Assembly (NCBI RefSeq): GCF_039905635.1 | Contig: NZ_CP157000.1 | Coordinates: forward strand, 434,001-498,000 | DNA: 64,000 bases | Source of the DNA: Microbacterium sp. ProA8 | GTDB lineage: Bacteria > Actinomycetota > Actinomycetes > Actinomycetales > Microbacteriaceae | Direction of reading: 5' to 3' | In this document: piece after piece, positions 45,159 to 53,914 of the stretch | Numbering within the stretch: the stretch's first letter is position 1 | Layout: each line of letters starts with the position of its first letter | Made by a program: the position numbers and the translations under genes | The notes under the pieces: model-generated | Database searches by the model: none | What the model was told of the DNA's origin: nothing | The model's input: only the letters and a program-made list of their open reading frames with translations

Positions 45159-48100
45159 TCATCGGCCGGATGAGGCGGCATCCCCTCCCGCGCGCCGGTA
45201 GCGCAGCGTGACGATCTCGAACGGCCGGAGCTCGAGCGTCACGGATGCCGCGTCCCACTGTTCGCCCGCCGGTCGTTCCAGCAGATCGGTGCGCTGGCAG
45301 CTCGCCGCGTCGAACAGCGCCGACACCGAGACGGAGCCGCGGCCGCCCGCCGACTCATAGAGCCGCAGGATGACATCGCCGGACTCGTCGTCGGCCAGCT
45401 TGACCGTCTCGGCGACGACGGTCTCGCTGCGGATCGCGAACAGCGGGGCTGCCGGGTGGTCGCCGGTCACGTGCCGCAGAGGCCGGTTGAGTCGGTATCC
45501 CTCGGCAACGGCATCCCGGATGCCGGCATTCGGCCGCAGCGAGACGCGGAGCGTGTGCATGCCCTGGTCGGCCACCGGGTCGGGATAGCGGGGTGCACGG
45601 ATGAGCGACATGCCGAGCGTGGTCGAGCGTCCGCCCCCGGCGCGCGCCGTCCGGCGGGCGTCGTGACCGTAGGTGGAGTCGTTGGTCACCGCCACTCCGT
45701 AGCCCGGCTCGCCGACGTGCACCCACCGGTGTGCGCAGAACTCGAAGCGGGCCGCCTCCCACGACGTGTTCTCGTGCGTGACGCGGTGCACGTGGCCGAA
45801 CTGGGTCTCGGCCGCTGTGACGTCGGCGTGAACGTCGATGTCGGCGAACAGCTTCAGCAGCTTCTGGCTCTCGTGCCAGTCGATGACCAGCTCGATGTCC
45901 AGCGCGGGCGACCCGGGTGCGAGGCCGAGCCGCTGCGTGACACTCGACGATCCGAAGGAGCGGGTGACGACGACCGTCACCGCACCGTCGTCACCGCTGA
46001 TCACATCCAGCGCGTCGGGGGTGCCGACATCCAGTGGAGTGGCGTTGCGTCGATAGTGGTCGTCGATGTCCCAGGCATCCCACTCGTTCGGTGTGTCCCG
46101 GTGCAGCACCAGCCGGTTCGCCGCACCACCAGGCGCTACCGCCTCGCGACCCGAGGCCGCGTCGACGAGCGAGACGACGAGGCCGCGCGCGTCGATGACA
46201 GCTTTCAGCACGCCGTTGTCGACCACCACACCGCCGTCCTGCCGGCGCTCCCACGTCGCCGGGGCTGCGGTCTCGTGGGGCGTGCCGACGGCGAAGGCCT
46301 CGACCCCGTCGCGCGCCATGGGCATCGGATTGGCGAGAAGCGCCGTCGATCCGCCGCCGACCAGTGCCGCCAGGCTCCGGTCGACGAGGGCCGTCAGCTC
46401 GTCACGGACCCGTGCGTGGTCGCGCTCGGCCTCGCGGTGCACCCAGGCGATCGAGCTGCCGGGGAGGATGTCGTGGAACTGCAGCAGCAGCACGGTCTCC
46501 CACGCGCGCCGCAGCTCGTCGTAGGGATACGGCTGTCCGGTGCGGATCGCGGCCGTCGCCGACCAGAGCTCCGCTTCGTGCAGCAACTGCTCGCTCCGCC
46601 GGTTGCCCTGCTTGGTGCGCAGCTGCGAGGTGTAGGTGCCGCGATGCAGCTCCAGGTACATCTCGCCCGCCCACACCGGCGCATCGGGATACTCGGCCTC
46701 GGCATCCGTGAAGAAGCGGCTGGGCGTGCCGATCTCGACGCGGGGGAGTCCCTCCAGGTTGCGCGACCTGTCGGCCGCGGCCAGCATCTCGCGGGTCGGA
46801 CCGCCGCCCCCGTCGCCGAATCCGAACGGCACCAGCGACATCGTCGCGGCACCGGCATCCTGGAAGTTCCGCTCGGTGTGCAGCAGCTCGGCCGGGCTCA
46901 GCTCGGAGCTGTACGTGTCGGCCGGCGGCAGGTGCGTGAACACCCGCGTGCCGTCGATCCCCTCCCACCAGAACGTGTGGTGCGGGAGCCGGTTGACCTG
47001 ACTCCATGAGAGCTTCTGCGTCAGGAACCAGCGGCTGCCGGTGCCGCGCACGATCTGCGGCAGTGCTGCGGAGTAGCCGAACGAGTCGGGAAGCCAGACC
47101 TCCTCGGTCTCGATCCCGAATCGCTCGCGGAAGAACCGCTTGCCGTGGAGGAACTGGCGGATCATCGACTCGCCGCCGGGCATGTTCGTGTCGGACTCGA
47201 CCCACATGCCCCCGACGGGCACGAACCTGCCGGCACGCACCTGCTCGCGCACCCGCTCGAACAGGTCGGGGTAGTGCTGCTCGAGCCATGCGTACTGCTG
47301 CGCGGACGAGGCGGCGAAGACGAATTCCGGATGCCGCTGCATGAGGTCCAGCGCGTTGGCGAAGGTCCGCGCGACCTTGCGGACGGTCTCGCGCGTCGGC
47401 CACAGCCATGCCGAGTCGATGTGGGCGTGGCCGACCGCGACGAGGCGATGGCTGGAGGCGTGGGCTGGGGAGGCGAGCAGCGGTGCGATGACCTCGCGTG
47501 CGCGCGTCGCGGTGCCTGCGATGTCGTCGGGGTCGAGCGTGTCGAGCATCCGCTCCAGTCCGCGCACGATGAGGTGGTGCCGGGGCGAGTCCTGCGGCAC
47601 TTCGCGCAGCAGACCGCGGAGGACGTGGATGTCCTGCAGCAGTTCCCAGACGGTCTCGTCCCGTTGCGCGAAGCCGATGGCGCCGAGGCTGTACAGCGCG
47701 TCCTCGCCCGAGGTCAGCTTGTCGCCCAGGTCTGTCGTCGCGAACGTCCACTCGCCGGCGACGTCGGGGTTGGCGGCGGCCTCGATGTAGAACGTCACCT
47801 CATCCGCGGCGTCGGCATCGGCATCGGTGTCTGTGTCGGCGTCCAGCGGCAGGTGGTGACTGCGGGGCGAGACCGCTTTGAGGATGCTGCCGTCCGGGCG
47901 ATACGCCAGTCCCTCGACCTGGAAGCCCGGGCGATCGGCCGTGAAGCCGAGGTCGCAGACGATCTCGGTGTGCCGCCTGCTCCACCCCTCGGGCAGCCGG
48001 CCCGAGAGCCGGAACCAGGTGGAGCTCCAGGCGCGTCCCCACGTCCAGCCCGCCGGGGTCGGCTCGTAGTCACGATCGACGGCCTCCGAGAACGGGACGG

Positions 48101-48224
48101 GCTCGTCGGGGACCGACCAGTGCTCCACTCGCAGCGGGCGGAAGTCCGGGTGCACCGCGGGCTCGAGCCGCTCGCGGATGAACCTTCGCAGACGTGCCTC
48201 CACATGCGAACGGTCGTCGTGCAC
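45159..48224 (-). CDS. Alpha-mannosidase, glycoside hydrolase family 38
   Basis: The 1021-residue product has the GH38 zinc site VGHAHIDSAWLWP (His 266, Asp 270; residues 264-276), the nucleophile Asp 380 in EVWLPDSFGYSA, LLLQFHDILPGSSI with the zinc-binding His, and the C-terminal beta-domains. It trims alpha-mannosides and is cytoplasmic (no signal). An acidic repeat DADTDTDADADAADE at residues 128-142 is encoded by a run of near-identical hexanucleotides (47799-47843), probably a slippage expansion in a linker. It stands alone, with no sugar transporter nearby. Confidence 0.95.
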   Translation of the reverse strand: MHDDRSHVEARLRRFIRERLEPAVHPDFRPLRVEHWSVPDEPVPFSEAVDRDYEPTPAGWTWGRAWSSTWFRLSGRLPEGWSRRHTEIVCDLGFTADRPGFQVEGLAYRPDGSILKAVSPRSHHLPLDADTDTDADADAADEVTFYIEAAANPDVAGEWTFATTDLGDKLTSGEDALYSLGAIGFAQRDETVWELLQDIHVLRGLLREVPQDSPRHHLIVRGLERMLDTLDPDDIAGTATRAREVIAPLLASPAHASSHRLVAVGHAHIDSAWLWPTRETVRKVARTFANALDLMQRHPEFVFAASSAQQYAWLEQHYPDLFERVREQVRAGRFVPVGGMWVESDTNMPGGESMIRQFLHGKRFFRERFGIETEEVWLPDSFGYSAALPQIVRGTGSRWFLTQKLSWSQVNRLPHHTFWWEGIDGTRVFTHLPPADTYSSELSPAELLHTERNFQDAGAATMSLVPFGFGDGGGGPTREMLAAADRSRNLEGLPRVEIGTPSRFFTDAEAEYPDAPVWAGEMYLELHRGTYTSQLRTKQGNRRSEQLLHEAELWSATAAIRTGQPYPYDELRRAWETVLLLQFHDILPGSSIAWVHREAERDHARVRDELTALVDRSLAALVGGGSTALLANPMPMARDGVEAFAVGTPHETAAPATWERRQDGGVVVDNGVLKAVIDARGLVVSLVDAASGREAVAPGGAANRLVLHRDTPNEWDAWDIDDHYRRNATPLDVGTPDALDVISGDDGAVTVVVTRSFGSSSVTQRLGLAPGSPALDIELVIDWHESQKLLKLFADIDVHADVTAAETQFGHVHRVTHENTSWEAARFEFCAHRWVHVGEPGYGVAVTNDSTYGHDARRTARAGGGRSTTLGMSLIRAPRYPDPVADQGMHTLRVSLRPNAGIRDAVAEGYRLNRPLRHVTGDHPAAPLFAIRSETVVAETVKLADDESGDVILRLYESAGGRGSVSVSALFDAASCQRTDLLERPAGEQWDAASVTLELRPFEIVTLRYRRAGGDAASSGR

Positions 48225-48398
48225 CTTTGCTCCTCACCGCAGGGGCGGCCGCTTCCGCGCCGGGTCGCCCGCCGACGAGAGTACCTCCACCACTCTGGAC
48301 CGGTTGCGCGCCGGTCGGCCAGCCTTCCGAAGGATACGTATCGCCGCACTCAGCCGAAGGGCTCACCGTCGGGTGCCCGACGGTGAGATCATCGGTGG

Positions 48399-48911
48399 AT
48401 GGTCCCAGACCCAGGGATGTCGCTGACCCGGCCCGCAGATCGGCAGTGGCGTGCTCCGAGCACCGGGTTCCGTCGCTGGGAGAAGTCGGCGGAGCTGGGC
48501 CGCGGTGACGATGTCTGGCGTTGGGCGGTCCGCGAGTTGCTGCAGTGGGGGATCAAGACCCGCAGCGGCTTCACGGTGACGCCGGGCGAGCGGGTCGCCG
48601 CGGGAGACCGGCCCATCATCATGGCGCACCCGTTCGGCCTCTCGGTCCGGGAGCCCGTCGAGGTCGTGGAGGTCGTGGAGACCAGCGACCGCGTCGGATT
48701 CGCGTATCGGACGCTGCCCGGCCACCCCATCAGCGGCGAGGAGGCGTTCATCGTCCACCGCGAGGGTGACGCGGTGGTCCTGACGGTCCGCTCGCTCACC
48801 CGCGCCGGTTCGCAGCGGGGGTGGCGGGCCGCCTACCCTGCGCTGCTGGTGGCGCAGCAAGTGGCGCGACGGCGCTACTTCCGCGCGCTGCGCCTGCGCG
48901 CACCGCGCTGA
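48399..48911 (+). CDS. DUF1990-like protein
   Basis: The 170-residue product contains GFRRWEKSAELGRGDDVWRW, FGLSVREPVEVVEVVE, AYRTLPGHPISGEEAFIVHR and a C-terminal QQVARRRYFRALR, matching the DUF1990 family of START-like proteins with no assigned function. The start could be ATG 48399 or ATG 48417; neither has a strong ribosome site. A perfect 12-bp hairpin (48362-48387) ends 11 bp before ATG 48399 and could mask initiation. It is convergent with the next gene. Confidence 0.8.
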   Translation: MVPDPGMSLTRPADRQWRAPSTGFRRWEKSAELGRGDDVWRWAVRELLQWGIKTRSGFTVTPGERVAAGDRPIIMAHPFGLSVREPVEVVEVVETSDRVGFAYRTLPGHPISGEEAFIVHREGDAVVLTVRSLTRAGSQRGWRAAYPALLVAQQVARRRYFRALRLRAPR

Positions 48912-48917
48912 TCACGG

Positions 48918-49259
48918 CTACGCGTCCGGGCTCACCGCCACCGGGACGGTGAGCGCCCCGGTGGCGTGGTCGGGGACGAGAGCGATGCCCCCGCTGCTGT
49001 TGGCCGACGCGGCCAGCCTCTCGATCCACTCCCGGTTCAGCTCGGGGGTCTCCGGAGCGTCGAACACGAACCGCATCGGAATGGCCGCGTGCAACCAGAT
49101 GGTCGACCGGCCTTCGGGATCGTCGGCGGTGTGCTGCCATGACAGCGTGAAGCTCTCGTGGCGACGGAGCTTCGTCGCGATGATCACCGTCAGGTGAGCG
49201 AGCGCCCGATCCTCGATCTTGATCGGTTCGCCGATGTTTCCGTAGAACATCACACCCAC
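48918..49259 (-). CDS. DUF7882-like small protein, paralog 1
   Basis: The 113-residue product starts at GTG 49259, chosen because GGGAGG lies 6 nt upstream and because VGVMFYGNI then aligns with the start MGKFIYEGA of paralog 2 (51895). It contains IEDRALAHLTVIIATKLRRH, ESFTLSW and REWIERLAASAN. The family, which I recall as DUF7882 in Microbacteriaceae, has no known function. An RALAHLKVVI-like helix with KLRR resembles a small nucleic-acid-binding fold, but this is speculative. It lies downstream of the DUF6766-like gene. Confidence 0.72.
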   Translation of the reverse strand: MGVMFYGNIGEPIKIEDRALAHLTVIIATKLRRHESFTLSWQHTADDPEGRSTIWLHAAIPMRFVFDAPETPELNREWIERLAASANSSGGIALVPDHATGALTVPVAVSPDA

Positions 49260-49396
49260 GCGCAGCCTCCCGTCCGGATGCGGGATCCCACGCGGACCGC
49301 GGCATCCCGCCCAACTCGCCGCCATGCTATCGAGTCGGCTCCGGGGGGATGGATCGACGCGCCCGCGCCCGATCTGCGGGCGAGGAGGGGCTTCGG

Positions 49397-50071
49397 CTAC
49401 TCGCTCTCCGTCGCGCTGGCATAGTGCGGAAGGCCGACGGGCTTCGACTCACCCGAGCCCCGCTGGCGCAGGAAGATCGAGAGCGCGATCATCGCGCCGA
49501 CCGCCAGGAACTCGGACTGCCAGTTCTGCAGCGTGCGGTTCCAGAAGTCGGGTGTACCGAGGTATTCCACCCACGGAATGGCAGGCTGCCCGTGCTCGGC
49601 GTTCTCGGAGTTCATGACGACGTTGCCCGCCAGCGACTGCGCCAGCCACGACAGGACGAACACCGTACCCATCACGAGCAGCAGCGAGTTCGAGAAGAGC
49701 GTCTGACGGATGCCGCGGGCCCGGGCCCAGGAGGGCGAATCCGGTCGTGCGTGCTCGCCGACCATCTGATCCTCGTCGGTGCCGGGTCCCTCGTCGCCGG
49801 GCTTCTTCGACTCGGGTGAGCCGCGTTGCACGAACCAGATCGTCGCGGCGATGAAAAGGAAGAACTGCAGGAACTCCGACTGCCAGTTCTCCGCGACGTC
49901 GACGACGAACTCCGATGACGTCAAGAAGGAGCCGAATGCCTCGGCCGGCATGCCGTGCTGCTCCAGCCGCTCGTTGTTCTCCAGCCAGCCCGCCACCGAC
50001 TGACCGACGAGCGCCAGCAGGAACAGCCCGCCGAACAGGAGGCTGAGCGCGTTGTCGCGAAGCTGTCTCAT
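49397..50071 (-). CDS. DUF6766-like membrane protein with internal duplication
   Basis: The 224-residue protein is a tandem duplication. Half 1 runs from NALSLLFGGLFLLALVGQSV to NWQSEFLQFFLFIAATIWFV followed by QRGSPESK. Half 2 runs from NSLLLVMGTVFVLSWLAQSL to NWQSEFLAVGAMIALSIFLR followed by QRGSGESK. Each half has two membrane helices joined by a loop with E/N-HG-P. The halves are separated by an acidic linker (GDEGPGTDEDQMVGEHARPD). I recall the family as DUF6766, unknown function. It starts 2 bp after the 41-residue membrane peptide gene, so the two are one operon. Confidence 0.8.
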   Translation of the reverse strand: MRQLRDNALSLLFGGLFLLALVGQSVAGWLENNERLEQHGMPAEAFGSFLTSSEFVVDVAENWQSEFLQFFLFIAATIWFVQRGSPESKKPGDEGPGTDEDQMVGEHARPDSPSWARARGIRQTLFSNSLLLVMGTVFVLSWLAQSLAGNVVMNSENAEHGQPAIPWVEYLGTPDFWNRTLQNWQSEFLAVGAMIALSIFLRQRGSGESKPVGLPHYASATESE

Positions 50072-50073
50072 GG

Positions 50074-50199
50074 CTACTGTCCCATCAGGGGAATGGTGAT
50101 CATGTAGGCGAGGCCCACGCCCAGGAGCGTGATCCACGACCAGAACACCACGGCTTCGCCGCGGCGCGGGCCTGCCTCCTCGGGGGTGAAATCGGGCAC
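50074..50199 (-). CDS. 41-residue membrane peptide coupled to the DUF6766-like gene
   Basis: GTG 50199 is preceded by GGGAGGA at 5 nt spacing and encodes VPDFTPEEAGPRRGEAVVFW, then a second hydrophobic part with ITLLGVGLAYMITIPLMGQ. It has one transmembrane helix (about residues 17-38) with an acidic N-terminus. The TAG ends 2 bp before the ATG of the membrane protein. The strong ribosome site, coherent helix and tight spacing make it a real gene. It may be a small subunit or chaperone of the larger protein. Confidence 0.75.
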   Translation of the reverse strand: MPDFTPEEAGPRRGEAVVFWSWITLLGVGLAYMITIPLMGQ

Positions 50200-50288
50200 A
50201 GCGTCCTCCCTTCTTCGACCGACATGTTCCCCTCGAGCGCCCGGTCACGGGAGGGGATTGACACCGGTGTCATTCGCGTCGGCGAGCT

Positions 50289-51254
50289 TCACGCGCGCTC
50301 CCTGATCGAGTCCAGGAGCCCCTCTCGCGCCCGCTCCAGGAAGGAACTCTGGTCCTTCGAGACGGGGTGGAGGAAGAGCTCGTCGGCGCCGGCGGCGACC
50401 AGCGCGCCGAGGCGTTCGGCGACATCGCGCTCATCGGCGGAGATGAGGATGCCGCGCTCGAGCGCTGCGGTGTCGTCGGGGTCGGCGAGCCGGTCGAAGT
50501 CCTCCGGCTGCATGAGCTCCCACATCAGAGCGGGGTCGACGGTCGCCTGGCGCCATTGGTCGCCTGCCGTCCGCAGGGCTTCGGAGTGGGAGTCGGCGAG
50601 GCTCACGTGCACCTGGACGGCGCACGGACCCGTGCCGCCGGCATCCCGGTACGCCGACAGGATGCGCCCGACCGACTCGACGTCGTGACCGACCGTCACG
50701 ACGCCGTCGGCCCACGAGGCGGCCCACTCCGCCGTCTCGGCCGATGCGGCGGCGGCTCGCAGTGGCGCCGGATGCTGCGGCCTGCTCCAGACCCGGGCGT
50801 CATGCACCTGGAACGCCCCGTCGTGCGTCACGCGTTCGCCTGCGATGAGTCGGCGCATGACGTCGGCGGCCTGCACCAGACGCTCCTGCCGCTCGGGCTT
50901 CTCGGGCCAGGCATCGCCGGTGACGTGCTCGTTGAGGGCCTCGCCCGAGCCGAGGGCGCACCAGAAGCGCCCCTCGAACATCTCGGCGAGCGTCGCCAGC
51001 GCCTGGGCGGCGATCACCGGGTGATACCGCTGCCCGGGGGCCGACACCATGCCCATCGGGAACGACGTCGTGGCGAGGGCCGCGCCCAGCCAGCTCCAGG
51101 CGAAACCCGACTCTCCCTGCGCCAGCCCCCACGGGGCGAGGTGATCTGAGCACATCGCCCCGTCGAACCCCGCCCGCTCCGCCTCCTGGACGGCGGCGAG
51201 CAGGCGCGAGGGCGGGAGTTGCTCGTGGGACGCGTGATATCCGAGAAAGACCAT
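50289..51254 (-). CDS. LLM-class flavin oxidoreductase (TIGR03885-like, non-F420)
   Basis: The 321-residue product begins MVFLGYHASHEQLPPSRLL and has AGFDGAMCSDHLAPWGLAQG, FAWSWLGAALATTSFPMG and FWCALGSGEALNEHVTG. This is the luciferase-like TIM-barrel group defined as a probable non-F420 flavinoid oxidoreductase. I start at ATG 51254, where the family N-terminus begins. The substrate is unknown. It is flanked by small stress-type genes. Confidence 0.88.
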   Translation of the reverse strand: MVFLGYHASHEQLPPSRLLAAVQEAERAGFDGAMCSDHLAPWGLAQGESGFAWSWLGAALATTSFPMGMVSAPGQRYHPVIAAQALATLAEMFEGRFWCALGSGEALNEHVTGDAWPEKPERQERLVQAADVMRRLIAGERVTHDGAFQVHDARVWSRPQHPAPLRAAAASAETAEWAASWADGVVTVGHDVESVGRILSAYRDAGGTGPCAVQVHVSLADSHSEALRTAGDQWRQATVDPALMWELMQPEDFDRLADPDDTAALERGILISADERDVAERLGALVAAGADELFLHPVSKDQSSFLERAREGLLDSIRERA

Positions 51255-51333
51255 GCCCTCCAGCGTGCCGGGCGGGGGAGGACTCGCCCACGCCATTGCA
51301 CCCCATCGGCACGCGTGCTAACGCCCCGTCACC

Positions 51334-51780
51334 TCAGTCCTCCGGCCCCTTCCCGGCGTCGAACCGGGTCTCGTAGCGGTGCGCCGCCTCCGAGAGCAGC
51401 CGGTCGTCGAGCCGCGCGAGCGGCACCACGTCGCGCAGCAGCGGCTCGCAGTCGGGCCCTCGGCCGACCTCGCGTCCCAGGAGCACCCACGGATAGCGCT
51501 CGGGGTTCTTCTCCTGCAGGTCGCGATACTGACACACCTGCCGGGCGAGCCAGTCCTCGAACGGACGCGACCACCACGTCTCGGCATGCAGGGGATTGAC
51601 CGACAGGCCGGGCAGGGCGAGGCCGCTCTCCGTATCGACGCTGGTGTCCTGGTCGTTCTCGGGACCCTCGCTGTAACGCACATAGGCGCGACCGCTGTCC
51701 TGAACGACTCTCGCGAGCTCCTCCAGCGTCGATACGGTGCCGATGCGCATCTCGGTGGTGCTCAGCAGGGGGGCGCTCAT
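51334..51780 (-). CDS. DUF6098-like protein
   Basis: The 148-residue product contains RYSEGPENDQ, LPGLSVNPLHAETWWSRPFE, DWLARQVCQYRDLQEKN and PWVLLGREVGRGPDCEPLL, a conserved actinobacterial family of unknown function that I recall as DUF6098. It has many conserved Trp and Arg residues but no obvious catalytic set, and no signal peptide. It lies alone between the flavin oxidoreductase and paralog 2 of the DUF7882-like family, all on the minus strand. Confidence 0.78.
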   Translation of the reverse strand: MSAPLLSTTEMRIGTVSTLEELARVVQDSGRAYVRYSEGPENDQDTSVDTESGLALPGLSVNPLHAETWWSRPFEDWLARQVCQYRDLQEKNPERYPWVLLGREVGRGPDCEPLLRDVVPLARLDDRLLSEAAHRYETRFDAGKGPED

Positions 51781-51894
51781 GGGTTCAGTGTGCGCAGGCG
51801 GCCCCGAGCGGTCATGCCCCTTGACTCGGGTGCCGACAGTCCTCTCGCAGCCCGCCCGGTCGCGGAGAGACCGCGCTTTCCAGAGGGGACGCCG

Positions 51895-52227
51895 TCACAG
51901 CTCGTGGTGGGGGTGGGTCTCCTCGGTGTGCTCCGGCGGCTCGGGCACGATGTGCAGACCCGTGACCGCGTTGGCGGTGTAGATGAGCGCCTCGACCCAG
52001 GCGCGGTTGATCGGCGGCTGCCGGCTGCCGTAGAACTTGTAGACGAGTGAGGCATGCGAGTGCACCCAGACCGTCGTGCGCCCGTTGCCGACGCCGGGGT
52101 CGTCCTTCCAGCTGAACGAGAAGGACTCGCCGCGACGGAGCTTCGCGCTGATGACCACCATGAGGTGAGCCAGGACGCGGTCGTCGAAGTCGACCTTGAT
52201 CGCGCCCTCGTAGATGAACTTGCCCAT
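51895..52227 (-). CDS. DUF7882-like small protein, paralog 2
   Basis: The 110-residue product starts MGKFIYEGAIKVDFDDRVLA and has AHLMVVISAKLRRGESFSFS and RAWVEALIYTANAVTGLHIV; these align with paralog 1 at 48918 over most of the length. It ends in a His/Glu-rich tail (EPPEHTEETHPHHEL). GGAGG precedes the ATG by 4 nt; the longer open frame upstream is not family sequence. It is divergent from the GAF-ANTAR pair. Confidence 0.75.
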   Translation of the reverse strand: MGKFIYEGAIKVDFDDRVLAHLMVVISAKLRRGESFSFSWKDDPGVGNGRTTVWVHSHASLVYKFYGSRQPPINRAWVEALIYTANAVTGLHIVPEPPEHTEETHPHHEL

Positions 52228-52393
52228 GAGACCTCCGGATGCCGGGATCAGAGCGACGAGCCGGGGTGCGAGTCTCCTGCCGACCTCCATGCGCTCGAGG
52301 CCAGAATGCACCCGATCGGTGCTTCTTCGCGCCCCCTCGCGCTGATCGCTGGGCAGGCGGCCCCCCCGCGGGTAACGTGGGGAAAGGAGAATG

Positions 52394-53098
52394 ATGAGCA
52401 GCAACTTCGCCGCCGCGCTGGCGCACCTCGAGCAATCCGGCGGTCGACCGGAGGAATTCAGCAGCCCGTTCGTCGAGCTCCTGCCGATCACCGGGGCTGC
52501 CGTGTCGACTCTCGGTGACGTCTTCGGAAGCGAGACGCTGTCGGCGACCGATGGCCGGGCCGCGCGGCTCGATGAGCTGCAGTTCGACCTCGGTGAGGGC
52601 CCGTGCTGGGACGCACTGCGCAGCGCGCGTCCGGTGGCGGAGCCATCCCTCCGCGTCGCGGGTCGCCGGCGATGGCCGGCCTTCGTCGGCGCTCTCGAAG
52701 GCGAGGAGGTCAGCTCGCTGTTCGCGTTCCCCCTGGTCGTCGGCGCGCTGCGCATCGGCGCGGTCGACCTGTACTCGCGCGAGCCCACCGCTCTCAACCC
52801 CGACCACGAGCACCAGGCCTCGGCACTGGCCTACGTGATCAGCCGGCACGTACTGCGGCTGGCGCTCGAAGAGCACGCCCGTGAAGAGAACCTGCAGCAG
52901 CCGCTCTCGCGGCGCGTCGTGCATCAGGCCACGGGCGTCGTCCTCGCCCAGCTCGAGCTGTCACCCGAGGACGCCCAGCTCGTCATCCAGGGGCAGGCCT
53001 TCGCGACGGGCAGGACGATGACGGATGTCGCGGAGGACGTCGTGGCGGGAAGGCTCCGGTTCACCCGGCAGAACGACAGGATCGAGGTCGAGTCATGA
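52394..53098 (+). CDS. GAF-ANTAR RNA-binding antiterminator, first of pair
   Basis: The 234-residue product has a GAF domain (about 25-160: LDELQFDLGEGPCWDALRSA; FAFPLVVGALRIGAVDLYSR) and an ANTAR domain (about 170-230: RRVVHQATGVVLAQLELSPE). ANTAR domains bind dual hexaloop hairpins in mRNA to prevent termination. I take ATG 52394, because GGAG lies too close to ATG 52391. Its stop overlaps the next gene (ATGA), a second GAF-ANTAR. Confidence 0.88.
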   Translation: MSSNFAAALAHLEQSGGRPEEFSSPFVELLPITGAAVSTLGDVFGSETLSATDGRAARLDELQFDLGEGPCWDALRSARPVAEPSLRVAGRRRWPAFVGALEGEEVSSLFAFPLVVGALRIGAVDLYSREPTALNPDHEHQASALAYVISRHVLRLALEEHAREENLQQPLSRRVVHQATGVVLAQLELSPEDAQLVIQGQAFATGRTMTDVAEDVVAGRLRFTRQNDRIEVES

Positions 53099-53838
53099 CG
53101 AAGACCTCGCGCGACAGCCGCCTCCTCCAGACCTTCGCCATGCTGGCGGACACCATGGTGGACGACTACGACGTGGTCGACCTGCTCCAGTCGCTCGTGG
53201 ACGCGTGCCACGACGTGCTGGGGATCTCGGCCGCCGGCATCCTCCTCGCCGACGACGAAGGCGAGCTGCAGGTCGTCGCCTCGACCAGTGAGGCGAGCCG
53301 CCTCGTCGAGCTGATGCAGCTCGGTGCGCAGGCGGGCCCCTGCATCGAGTGCTACCGCCGGGGCGCCTTCGTGTCTGTGGCGTCGATCGCCTCCGTTCCC
53401 GAGGAGTGGGGCGCCTTCCGCGACAGCGCGACCGCCCACGGATTCGGCGCGACGGATGCGGTGCCCCTTCGCCTCCGCGACACCACGATCGGAGCGCTCA
53501 ACCTTCTGCGCGAGAAGGAGGGGCCGCCCGACGAGTTCGACGTGACCGCAGCGCGGGCCTTCGCAGATGTCGCGACGATCGGCATCCTGCACGAGCGCAC
53601 GCTGCGGGAGTCGGAGCTGCTGGCGCGGCAGCTGCAGCAGGCGCTGCAGTCGCGGGTCACCATCGAGCAGGCGAAGGGCGTGGTCGCCTTCACGAACGGC
53701 GTTCCCATCGACGATGCCTTCCAGATCATCCGCGCATACGCACGCCGCCACCAGCTGCCGTTGAGCGCCGTCGCAGCTCGGCTCGTCAATCGCGAGCTGC
53801 GCATCGACGAGCCGGCCACCGACCATTTCCCGGGCTGA
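53095..53838 (+). CDS. GAF-ANTAR RNA-binding antiterminator, second of pair
   Basis: The 247-residue product has a GAF domain (about 30-175: ISAAGILLADDEGELQVVAS; GAQAGPCIECYRRGAFVSVA) and ANTAR (about 180-237: LQSRVTIEQAKGVVAFTNGV, then YARRHQLPLSAVAARLV). Only this protein keeps the EQAKGVVA-type core that matches classical ANTAR most closely. It is translationally coupled to the first, so the two may act as a heterodimer. The TGA overlaps the -35 box of the following promoter. Confidence 0.9.
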   Translation: MTKTSRDSRLLQTFAMLADTMVDDYDVVDLLQSLVDACHDVLGISAAGILLADDEGELQVVASTSEASRLVELMQLGAQAGPCIECYRRGAFVSVASIASVPEEWGAFRDSATAHGFGATDAVPLRLRDTTIGALNLLREKEGPPDEFDVTAARAFADVATIGILHERTLRESELLARQLQQALQSRVTIEQAKGVVAFTNGVPIDDAFQIIRAYARRHQLPLSAVAARLVNRELRIDEPATDHFPG

Positions 53839-53863
53839 CAGCTCAAAACCCGGAGCGTATACT
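53835..53863 (+). promoter_or_regulatory. Sigma-A-type promoter for the 119-residue gene
   Basis: CTGACA (53835-53840), 17 bp, TATACT (53858-53863). The fit to TTGACA-N17-TATAAT is nearly ideal, rare in this GC-rich window. The -35 box overlaps the stop codon of the upstream GAF-ANTAR gene. Transcription would start near 53870. Confidence 0.65.
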
Positions 53864-53914
53864 GGCCGCGCGCGCCCCAGACCCTGGCGTTCTCTAGGAA
53901 GGCCGGGTGCACTG

